Of a stretch of 64,000 nt of DNA, positions 35,514 through 42,949 are shown one piece after another (position 1 is the first letter of the stretch; every line of letters starts with the position of its first letter). Made by a program: the position numbers and the translations under genes. Origin of the DNA: Roseiarcus sp963717215 (GTDB lineage: Bacteria; Pseudomonadota; Alphaproteobacteria; Rhizobiales; Beijerinckiaceae); NCBI GenBank assembly GCA_963717215.1, contig CAVQVS010000006.1:62001-126000 (forward strand), in the 5' to 3' direction. The notes below the pieces were generated by a model. It searched no databases and was not told the DNA's origin. It saw only the letters and a list, made by a program, of their open reading frames with translations.

Positions 35514-36271
35514 TGATGAGCCCCATACAGCGAGCCGGCGCCGAGATAGACCGCCTGAACCTCCGCGTTGGCGCGCACGGACGCGGGCGAGCCTTCGGCG
35601 ATCAGCGTCCCGCGGTTGAGCACGAGCACCCGGTCGGCGTGACCGAACACGACGTCCATATCGTGCTCAGTGAAGAGGACGCCGATCGTGCGTTCGCGCG
35701 CGATACGAGCGGTGAGGCCCATCAGCGCGTGGCGCTCCCGCGGCGCCATGCCGGCGGCCGGCTCGTCCATCAGCAGCAATTTCGGATTGTTGGCGAGCGC
35801 GATGGCGAATTCGAGCCGCTTGAGGTCGCCGTAAGCGAGCTCGCCGCAGCCGCGCTGAGCCTGGTCGGCCATGCCGACGAGATCGAGCAGGCGCTCCGCT
35901 TCGACAACATGGTAGCGCGCGGCCCAACCGAGCGCTGGCCACCGACGTGACCGGAAGGACAGCAGCGCCATCTGCACATTCTCCGCGACTGTCATCGAGG
36001 CGAAGGTCGCGGCGACCTGGAACGTTCGCCCGACGCCGAGGCGCCAGATGTCGCCGGGCGCCAGGCCGGCCGTGCTCTTGCCGAACATCGTGATGCGGCC
36101 GGTCGTCGGCGCGAGTTGGCCGTCGATCATGGCGAAGCAGGTGCTCTTGCCCGCGCCGTTCGGCCCGATAAGCGCAAGGATCTCGCCCGCTTCGAGCGCG
36201 AAGCTGACATCGCGCACCGCCTCGAAGCCGGAATACGATTTGCCGAGCTTCTCCGCGACGAGAATGCTCAT
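35510..36271 (-). CDS. livG: Branched-chain amino acid-type ABC transporter ATPase LivG
   Basis: 253 residues. Walker A is LIGPNGAGKSTCFAMIDGQL, the signature region CGELAYGDLKRLEFAIALAN (degenerate, as is usual for LivG), Walker B LLLMDEPAAGMAPRERHAL and the switch histidine in GVLFTEHDMDVVF. It follows the fused permease after 48 bp and is translationally coupled to livF. Confidence 0.92.
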   Translation of the reverse strand: MSILVAEKLGKSYSGFEAVRDVSFALEAGEILALIGPNGAGKSTCFAMIDGQLAPTTGRITMFGKSTAGLAPGDIWRLGVGRTFQVAATFASMTVAENVQMALLSFRSRRWPALGWAARYHVVEAERLLDLVGMADQAQRGCGELAYGDLKRLEFAIALANNPKLLLMDEPAAGMAPRERHALMGLTARIARERTIGVLFTEHDMDVVFGHADRVLVLNRGTLIAEGSPASVRANAEVQAVYLGAGSLYGAHH

Positions 36272-36319
36272 GAGCTTTCGCCAAGGAGGCGCGATGGCGC
36301 CCGGGCGCTTCGCCAGGCC

Positions 36320-38131
36320 TCAAACTGGCCGACAAGGCCCTTTCGGGAACAGGACGACGAGCACGATGATGAGGGCGCCGAGGACGAGCTTGGAATAATC
36401 GGTGTGGCTGATCACCCAGATCGACAGCGAGCGATAGATCGCCGCGCCGACGACGCCTCCGGATACCGTGCCAACGCCGCCGAGCAGGACCATGACGAGC
36501 CCGTCGATCGATAGCGAGATCGAGATGTTGTCGGGAAACACGCTGCCCTTGAGAAAGGCGTAGAGCGCGCCGGCCAGCGCCGCGAAGGCGCCGGCGATGA
36601 CGAAGCCCATCCATTGCACCCGCCAGCGCACGATGCCGATCGTCTCCGCGCGCAACGCCGAGTCACGCAAGGCGCGGAGCGCATAACCGAACGGCGAGAA
36701 GGTGACCACGCGCAGGAGCGCGATGGCCCCCGCGCATAAGCCAAGCGTCAGCCAGTAAAAGCGCGCGGGCGAGGCGGCCCACGGGCTCGGCCACACGCCG
36801 ATAATGCCGTTGTCGCCGCCCGTCACATCGGTCCATTGATAGGCGATCGACCAGGCGATCTGGGCGAAGGCAAGCGTCAGCATGGCGAAATAGACGCCGG
36901 TGAGGCGCACGCAGAACCAGCCGAAGACGAGCGCGCCTACGAATCCCAGAAGCACGCCAGCGGGGATCGCCGTTTCCATGCCGAGCCCAAACGCCTTCAG
37001 CGCGATCGCCGCGCCGTAGGATCCGAGTCCGAAATAAGCGGCGTGACCGAAGGAGGCGAGACCTCCGTCTGCGAGCAGGAAATGGAGGCTCGCCGCATAG
37101 AGCATGAAGATGAGCACCTCCGTCGCGACGCCAAGGACATAATTGCCCGCGACGAGCGGCAGAAGCGCCGCCGCCGCCAAGGCAAGAGCGACAAGCAGCC
37201 GGCCTTGCGCGCCGAACGGGCGCCAGCGGGAAAAGACCGCGCCGCCCGCACTCCGGGCGGCCGCCTCCGCGCGCCCGAGCAATCCCCAGGGCCGCACGAC
37301 CAAGACAATCGCCATGACCAGGAAGACGAGGACGATCGAAATCTTCGGAAAGACGAGGATACCGAAGGCGTTGAGTTCAGAGACGATGATCGCCGCAAGG
37401 AAGGTGCCCAGTACGCTGCCGAGACCGCCGATCACAACGACGACCAGCGCCTCGGTGATCACCTGCACGTCCATCGTGTGGCTAGCGGCCTCGCGTGGCA
37501 GTTCCAGCCCGCCACCCAACCCTGCAAGAAAAACGCCGAGCGCGAAGACGCTCGTGAACAGCCATTTCTGGTTGACGCCGAGCGCCGCCACCATCTCGCG
37601 GTCCTGAGTTGCGGCGCGCACCAGCACACCCCAGGTCGTGCGGTGGAAGATGAGCCAGATAAACGCGAGAACCAGCGGAGCGAGCGCGATCAGCAAGAGG
37701 TCGTAGGTCGGGAAGGGGTGGCCGAAGAGGTCCACCGCGCCCTTGAAGCCCGGCGCGCGTGGGCCGAGCAGCTCGCCAGGCCCCCAGATCAGCAACACGA
37801 GATCTTCGACGACGAGCGTGACGCCGAAGGTCGCGAGCAGCTGAAACAGAACCGGCGCGTCATAGACGCGGCGCAGCAGCAGCATTTCGATCAGCGCGCC
37901 GATCGCGGCGACTGAGAGCGCGGCGAGCACGATCGCGGTCCAGAAGCCAAAGGGGCCGCTGAGCCGGTCGGTCAGCGTGTACCCGATATAAGCGCCGAGC
38001 ATGTAGAAGGCGCCATGGGCGAAATTGACGACGCGGGTCACGCCGAAAATGATCGAGAGGCCGGAAGCGACGAGAAACAGCGAGCAGGCGCTCGCGAGCC
38101 CGGTGACGAATTGGACGAAGTAAAAGCTCAA
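36320..38131 (-). CDS. Fused LivH-LivM ABC transporter permease
   Basis: 603 residues. The N-terminal half is LivH-like (SGLSIIFGVTRVVNFAHGAF, then LRAATQDREMVAALG-type coupling loop as RAATQDREMVAALGVN). The C-terminal half is LivM-like (LLADGGLASFGHAAYFGLGS, then ALRALRDSALRAETIGI). A short Arg/Ala linker at about residues 285-310 joins them. In most bacteria these are two genes; the single-chain form occurs in some Hyphomicrobiales clusters. Both cytoplasmic coupling loops for LivF and LivG are retained, so the fusion should form a complete membrane domain alone. Confidence 0.92.
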   Translation of the reverse strand: MSFYFVQFVTGLASACSLFLVASGLSIIFGVTRVVNFAHGAFYMLGAYIGYTLTDRLSGPFGFWTAIVLAALSVAAIGALIEMLLLRRVYDAPVLFQLLATFGVTLVVEDLVLLIWGPGELLGPRAPGFKGAVDLFGHPFPTYDLLLIALAPLVLAFIWLIFHRTTWGVLVRAATQDREMVAALGVNQKWLFTSVFALGVFLAGLGGGLELPREAASHTMDVQVITEALVVVVIGGLGSVLGTFLAAIIVSELNAFGILVFPKISIVLVFLVMAIVLVVRPWGLLGRAEAAARSAGGAVFSRWRPFGAQGRLLVALALAAAALLPLVAGNYVLGVATEVLIFMLYAASLHFLLADGGLASFGHAAYFGLGSYGAAIALKAFGLGMETAIPAGVLLGFVGALVFGWFCVRLTGVYFAMLTLAFAQIAWSIAYQWTDVTGGDNGIIGVWPSPWAASPARFYWLTLGLCAGAIALLRVVTFSPFGYALRALRDSALRAETIGIVRWRVQWMGFVIAGAFAALAGALYAFLKGSVFPDNISISLSIDGLVMVLLGGVGTVSGGVVGAAIYRSLSIWVISHTDYSKLVLGALIIVLVVLFPKGPCRPV

Positions 38132-38192
38132 CGTCGGGCGCCGACGCTCTCAGAGAGGGCGTCGCGGCCTCCGGTCCTCTGCCGGCGCGCCA

Positions 38193-39398
38193 TCAGTTCT
38201 GCGGCCGCTGCGCCTTGACCTCCGCATCCGAGGGAAGATAGCCGGCGCCGTCGTGATAGGTCACGTCGACCATCACGCCCTTGCCATCCTTGAGCGCGGT
38301 TTTGCCGACGAAGGCGCCCAGCGTCGATTGATGGTCGATGGCGCGGAAAGTGACCGGGCCGAAGGGCGTATCGACCTTGATGCCCTCCGCCGCGTCGACG
38401 AGCTTCTCGCTGTCGGTCGACTTGGCTTTCGCCAGAATCGCCGCGGCGCTCTTGAGCATCGCGTAGCCGACCACCGAGCCAAGCCGGGGATAGTCGTTGA
38501 ATTTGGCCTGATAGGCCTTGAGGAAGGCGGCATGGTCGGGGATCGTAACGGCGTTCCAGGGATAGCCGGTGACGATCCACCCCTCCGGCGTCTCGTCCTT
38601 GAGTGGGTCGAGATATTCCGGCTCGCCGGCGAGTACACTGACGACAGCGCGGTCCTTGAACAGGCCGCGCGTCTCGCCCTCACGCACGAGCTTGACGAGG
38701 TCGGCCCCGAACGTGACGTTGAAAATCGCGTCCGGCTCGGTCTTGGCGATCGCTTCCGACACCGCGCCAGCGTCGATCTTGCCCTGCGGCGGCCATTGCT
38801 CGCCGACCCACACAATGTCGGGGCGCTTGGCGGATAGCAGCTTCTTGAAGGCGGCGACCGCCGACTGGCCGTATTCGTAATTCGGAGCGATCGTCGCCCA
38901 TTTCTTCGCCGGCAGCTTGGCGGCTTCGTCGGCGAGCATCGCGGCCTGCTCGTAGGTCCCCGGCCGCAGGCGGAACGTGTAACGATTGCCTTTGGAGAGC
39001 GTGATCGCGTCGGTCAGCGGCTCGGCGGCGAGGAAGAGAATCTTCTTCTGCTTGGCGTAGTCGGACACCGCGAGACCGATGTTGGAGAAGAAGGTCCCCG
39101 CGAGCATCGCGACGCCGTCGTTCGCAACAAGCTCGTTCGCCGCCGTGACCGCATCGGCCGGCTTGCCGCCGTCGTCCTTGCTGATCACCTCGAGTTTCTT
39201 GCCGTCGACGCCGCCAGCCGCATTGATCTCCTCGAGCGCGAGCTGCCAGCCCTTGCGATAGGGTTCGGTGAAGGAGGGGATCGCCGAATAGGAGTTGATC
39301 TCACCGATCTTGATCGTGTCGGCGGCTGCGGCGGGCCGCGCGCCGGCGAAGGCCGCGGCCAGGATGAGGCTTGATAGGATCGCCGGAAACATTCTCAT
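38193..39398 (-). CDS. Periplasmic substrate-binding protein, Liv type
   Basis: 401 residues with a Sec signal peptide (MRMFPAILSSLILAAAFAGA, cleavage near AAAADT). The mature protein is a type I periplasmic binding fold: IKIGEINSYSAIPSFTEPYR, ALEEINAAGGVDGKKLEVIS, KILFLAAEPLTDAITL and NYEYGQSAVAAFKKLL. It lies 61 bp before the permease. Ligand identity cannot be read from sequence; the operon suggests an N-heterocyclic or related carboxylic acid. Confidence 0.92.
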   Translation of the reverse strand: MRMFPAILSSLILAAAFAGARPAAAADTIKIGEINSYSAIPSFTEPYRKGWQLALEEINAAGGVDGKKLEVISKDDGGKPADAVTAANELVANDGVAMLAGTFFSNIGLAVSDYAKQKKILFLAAEPLTDAITLSKGNRYTFRLRPGTYEQAAMLADEAAKLPAKKWATIAPNYEYGQSAVAAFKKLLSAKRPDIVWVGEQWPPQGKIDAGAVSEAIAKTEPDAIFNVTFGADLVKLVREGETRGLFKDRAVVSVLAGEPEYLDPLKDETPEGWIVTGYPWNAVTIPDHAAFLKAYQAKFNDYPRLGSVVGYAMLKSAAAILAKAKSTDSEKLVDAAEGIKVDTPFGPVTFRAIDHQSTLGAFVGKTALKDGKGVMVDVTYHDGAGYLPSDAEVKAQRPQN

Positions 39399-39431
39399 CT
39401 TCTTTGTCCCTCGTTGAACGCGTTGGCGGGT

Positions 39432-40016
39432 CTAGCGCAGCCCGTCCACTCCTTTGATCTCATCCTTGGTCAGTCCGCCGACGCGCGGATGCGGACGGCC
39501 GGAATCGGTGACGGCGACCGCCACCATGATCTCATTGGCGCGCGGGGCGTCGGCGATGCGCACCTCCATGCCGTCGAAATGGCTTCGCACGAAGGCCGCG
39601 TCCTTGTGGCCGAGCGGCACATCGAGCGCGACGCCGGGTCCGCCGCGCTTCTTGGACGAGGGAATGAGCGCTGCGCCCGTTCCCAGAACCTTGCGCACCG
39701 GCGCGCCGAGCTTGGGATGCAGAACAGCGGCGGCGTGTTCGAGTTCGCCGTTCTCGCCGACGGCGGCCGCCTTGCCATAGCTTTCCGCAGCCGATCCCTC
39801 GATGCCGAGCGCCGCGACCGCGCGCGCGGCGAGAAGGGCGCCGAGTTCCTCCCCGACATCGATCAGCGGCGAGAGGTCTTCGACATAGCGGCCTGCAAAA
39901 GGGTTTTCGATCACGGCAATGGCGGCGGCTCGCCGCGTCGGCGGATCAACGGTGCGATCCATCTCGACGCGCGTCTCTTCGACGACAGTGACGAGCTTGC
40001 GAATCTTCACCTTCAT
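39432..40016 (-). CDS. DUF1185 (amino acid synthesis family) protein, copy 2
   Basis: 194 residues, paralogous to the gene immediately upstream and of exactly the same length. Shared blocks are KNPFAGRYVEDL-like (here IENPFAGRYVEDLSPLID), SYGKAAAVGENGELEHAAAV, IPSSKKRGGPGVALDVPLGH and the end KDEIKGVDGLR. The family name 'amino acid synthesis' is historical and no reaction is established. The ATG overlaps the stop of copy 1 (ATGA). Tandem copies in a ring-degradation operon suggest two subunits of one enzyme or two related hydrolytic steps. Confidence 0.85.
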   Translation of the reverse strand: MKVKIRKLVTVVEETRVEMDRTVDPPTRRAAAIAVIENPFAGRYVEDLSPLIDVGEELGALLAARAVAALGIEGSAAESYGKAAAVGENGELEHAAAVLHPKLGAPVRKVLGTGAALIPSSKKRGGPGVALDVPLGHKDAAFVRSHFDGMEVRIADAPRANEIMVAVAVTDSGRPHPRVGGLTKDEIKGVDGLR

Positions 40017-40597
40017 CTCAACCCGTCCATTCCCTTGATCTGGGAAGCCTCGAGGCCGCCGGCGCGATTGTGAACACGCGGGCCGGTGGTCATCGCAAGC
40101 GCGAGCAGGATCTCGTCGGCGCGCGGCGCGTCGGCGACGCCGACCTCGATCGCGTCGAAGTGACTCCGAACATAGGACGCGTTGATATGCGTGATCGGCA
40201 CGTCGAGGCGTGCGCCTGGCCCGGCGACTTTTTTGGCGGAGGGCACGATCGCCTTGGCGCCGCCGAGGGCCTCCCGCATCGCGTACCCGCCTGGGACGTG
40301 CCACAGCGCGCCATGCTCGATTTCCCCGGCCGCGCCAACGATCGCGCCTTTGCCGTAACCTTGGATCGTCTTCGAGTCGCCCCCGAGCACGGCGATCAGC
40401 GCCTTCGCCATGTCGAGACCGAGCGGCTTCAGATCGTCAGAGAAGCCGACAATGTCCTCGACATAGCGACCGGCGAAGGGATTCTTGATCACCGTGAGGA
40501 TCGCGGCGCGCCGGTAGGGAAATCTCGCCACGGGCCCACCTTCGTGGAAAATGTCCTCAACCAAGGTCACTTGCTTGCGAATCTCAACCGAAGGCAT
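40013..40597 (-). CDS. DUF1185 (amino acid synthesis family) protein, copy 1
   Basis: 194 residues starting MPSVEIRKQVTLVEDIFHEG; the start overlaps the UPF0280 stop by 14 bp. Conserved blocks are VIKNPFAGRYVEDIVGFSDD, GYGKGAIVGAAGEIEHGALW, SAKKVAGPGARLDVPITHIN and YVRSHFDAIEVGVADAPRAD. Lysine, histidine and glutamate residues are conserved between the two copies, as expected if both are catalytic. Function unknown; it is placed between UPF0280 and its own paralogue in one coupled operon. Confidence 0.85.
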   Translation of the reverse strand: MPSVEIRKQVTLVEDIFHEGGPVARFPYRRAAILTVIKNPFAGRYVEDIVGFSDDLKPLGLDMAKALIAVLGGDSKTIQGYGKGAIVGAAGEIEHGALWHVPGGYAMREALGGAKAIVPSAKKVAGPGARLDVPITHINASYVRSHFDAIEVGVADAPRADEILLALAMTTGPRVHNRAGGLEASQIKGMDGLR

Positions 40598-41486
40598 AGC
40601 GCGCCTTTTCCTCGTTGCGAGCAACGGTGGGCATAAGGCCGAGGTACCGGCTCGCGGGGCCGCCAACAAGGCGGGTCCGTTCACCAAGCGTTAGCGCGGC
40701 CGCTTCGATGAGTCCCAACTCGCGCCAAAGCTCACCCTCCGCGACGCCGAAGGCAAGTGCGCGATCGATCTCATCTGCCGTCAGCGGCCCGACCTCGACA
40801 GTAACGCGCCGCTTGCCTAGATCGCTCTGCGGATCGAGGTCGCAGGCGGACGTGCGTCGGATCGCGGTATGGCCGGGAAGATCGACCGCGTTGGCAATCA
40901 GCGTCGCGGCGGCGTCGGCGAGCGCGGCGGAAGTCGCGAGGACTGTCACAGCGTCAGCAACGCCAAGTGAGAAGCTGCGCCCTCGCCAGCCCGACGTCGC
41001 GACGCCGCGCACGTCGTCTGCCGCGCTGATCGTCGCGTGGCCGAATAAACTCGGCCGGTCCGGGCGGTCGATCATGCCTATTGAGAACGTTTCGCCGAAG
41101 TTCAGGTGGAGCGCGATGTCGCCGCCATTGTTGACATAGGCGCGAGCCAGCTGTCGCCCGGCCGTCAAGGCCTCGAGGACCTCTTCGGCCACGGCCCCGG
41201 CGACCGCGGCCATCGGTGTGAGGAAGCGCCGGGATCGGAACGGCGCGACCGCCGCCGCCATCCGGCGAGCGACCGGGCCCCGCGGCGCCTGGGCGACGCG
41301 CGGGTCCGCCCGCAGCAGAGGCAGTTCCGTGCAGAGCTCATCGAGGATGGTTGCGAAGCGGCCCCACGCCGCGTCGTAGGCTTCCTCGACGACGCTCGTC
41401 TCGCCAAAGGCTTCGATGATGAGGTCGATCGGTCCATCCTGCAGATGCAGACGGCCGTCGGCAAAGCGGCGCCGCTGCGCCCTCAC
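40584..41486 (-). CDS. UPF0280 family protein (ApbE-like fold)
   Basis: 300 residues. The UPF0280 group is distantly related to ApbE flavin transferases. Typical segments are RRFADGRLHLQDGPIDLIIE, AAVAGAVAEEVLEALTAG, AYVNNGGDIALHLNFGETFS and GVATSGWRGRSFSLGVADAV. The GTG start at 41486 overlaps the upstream stop as GTGA, so it is tightly coupled to the reductase gene. UPF0280 genes recur with 6-hydroxynicotinate reductase-like genes, so a role in flavin handling for the reductase is a fair guess, not shown. Confidence 0.85.
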   Translation of the reverse strand: MRAQRRRFADGRLHLQDGPIDLIIEAFGETSVVEEAYDAAWGRFATILDELCTELPLLRADPRVAQAPRGPVARRMAAAVAPFRSRRFLTPMAAVAGAVAEEVLEALTAGRQLARAYVNNGGDIALHLNFGETFSIGMIDRPDRPSLFGHATISAADDVRGVATSGWRGRSFSLGVADAVTVLATSAALADAAATLIANAVDLPGHTAIRRTSACDLDPQSDLGKRRVTVEVGPLTADEIDRALAFGVAEGELWRELGLIEAAALTLGERTRLVGGPASRYLGLMPTVARNEEKARYAFG

Positions 41487-42949
41487 GCTTTACGCCTCAC
41501 GCCAACAGGCCGCGCCACCGCGCCGTTGGCGAAGATCGCGTGCGGGCGCCGGGCGTGCTCGGCGACCACCTCTTCGAGCGGCCGCACCTCGTCGACATGG
41601 CCGCCAAGCGCCGCGTAATCGTCGAGGCGCAAGGTGAATTCGATCGGCGCGACGATCGCGGGCGTCGGCACGTAGCCGAAGGAATTCTCCGGCAGAAGCG
41701 TGACGTCGACCATGAAAGTGATGCCGCCGCCCGGCCATACGGTGACCGGGGCGCCCCCTGCAGTCACAGTCGTCAGCGCCTGGCGCACCGAACGCGTGAG
41801 CCGAACCGGATTCTCCGTCACGCCTGCGCGCAGCGAGCCGCCCGCGCCCGCCATGAACAGGACCGAGCAGAGCGCCGGCTCGCAATTCTCGCTGATCCGC
41901 TCGACGGATTCGCGCAAATTGTCCGGCAGCTCCGCCTGAATCGGGCGCAAATCCTCGTCGAGCCGATAGAACGCGTGCTGCTCGCCAGTGGTCGAGACCA
42001 TCAGCATTGTCAGACCAGGCCGCGCCACCTTCGGATTGAAGCCAGCGACGATATCGAGCGGATTGGAGACATTCGTTCCGCCCCAGCCGGTTCCGGGCTC
42101 GGCCACATGGAAATAGCGGCCCGGCGTCGAACGGCGCCCTTTCATCTTGATGCCGCTGTCGCGCATGCCCAGGAGCTTGCCAGCCTGATGCTCGGACAAG
42201 ACGCCGGTAATATGATCGTCGACGACGACCACCTCATCGACCTTGTCGCCCCATTGCTTGGCGAACATACCAATCGTCGCCGAGCCGCAGCCGACGCGCA
42301 TACGCTCTTCATGCTTGCCATTGATGATGGGCGCCTTGCCGGCCTGCACTAGCATGCTCGCCCCGCCATCAACAACAAGCTCCACGCCTTTGCCGTTGCA
42401 AAGATTGAGCAGAGTGTCGCAGGTGACGCGTCCCTCTTTCTTGCCGCCGTGGGTGAGGTGATTGACGCCGCCGAGCGAGAGCATCTGCGAGCCATATTCG
42501 CCGGTCGTCACATGGCCGACCGGCTCGCCCTCGGCGCGCACGATTGCGCATTCGGCGCCGAGATGGCGATCGGTGTCGATTTTGAGCTTTACCCCGCAAT
42601 AGCTGTAGATGCCCTCGGTGACGACCGTCACCACGTCGACTCCATCGACCTTAGAGGAAACGATGAAGGGCGCGGGCTTGTAGTCAGGATAGGTGGTGCC
42701 GGCGCCGACAGCAGTGACCAGCGGACCGGGTCGCCGGAGGATGTCGCCGCTCCAGGCGGCCTCCGCATTGACGAAAGGCACGACCTTGCCGCCTTCGCTG
42801 AGGGTTCGGTCGAGCAGCACGTGCGGATCGACCCGCACCAGTTGGCCGTCGCGGTTCGCGTAGCGGTCGCAGGCGCCCGTCATCCCCGGCCGGATATAGC
42901 AAAGGACCGGACAGGCGTCGCAGCGGATCTTGTCGCCGGCGTCGGTCAT
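41483..42949 (-). CDS. 6-hydroxynicotinate reductase-like iron-sulfur protein
   Basis: 488 residues. In E. barkeri Hnr reduces 6-hydroxynicotinate to tetrahydro-6-oxonicotinate, the enamidase substrate. The N-terminus shows a four-cysteine cluster motif CDACPVLCYIRPGMTGACDR. Further conserved parts are GIYSYCGVKLKIDTDRHLGA, GEYGSQMLSLGGVNHLTHGG, KEGRVTCDTLLNLCNGKGVE and GPGGGITFMVDV-like WPGGGITFMVDVTLLPENS. ATG 42949 overlaps the hydroxylase stop (ATGA). Whether it acts on 6-hydroxynicotinate or on another hydroxylated heterocycle is not decidable here. Confidence 0.83.
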   Translation of the reverse strand: MTDAGDKIRCDACPVLCYIRPGMTGACDRYANRDGQLVRVDPHVLLDRTLSEGGKVVPFVNAEAAWSGDILRRPGPLVTAVGAGTTYPDYKPAPFIVSSKVDGVDVVTVVTEGIYSYCGVKLKIDTDRHLGAECAIVRAEGEPVGHVTTGEYGSQMLSLGGVNHLTHGGKKEGRVTCDTLLNLCNGKGVELVVDGGASMLVQAGKAPIINGKHEERMRVGCGSATIGMFAKQWGDKVDEVVVVDDHITGVLSEHQAGKLLGMRDSGIKMKGRRSTPGRYFHVAEPGTGWGGTNVSNPLDIVAGFNPKVARPGLTMLMVSTTGEQHAFYRLDEDLRPIQAELPDNLRESVERISENCEPALCSVLFMAGAGGSLRAGVTENPVRLTRSVRQALTTVTAGGAPVTVWPGGGITFMVDVTLLPENSFGYVPTPAIVAPIEFTLRLDDYAALGGHVDEVRPLEEVVAEHARRPHAIFANGAVARPVGVRRKA

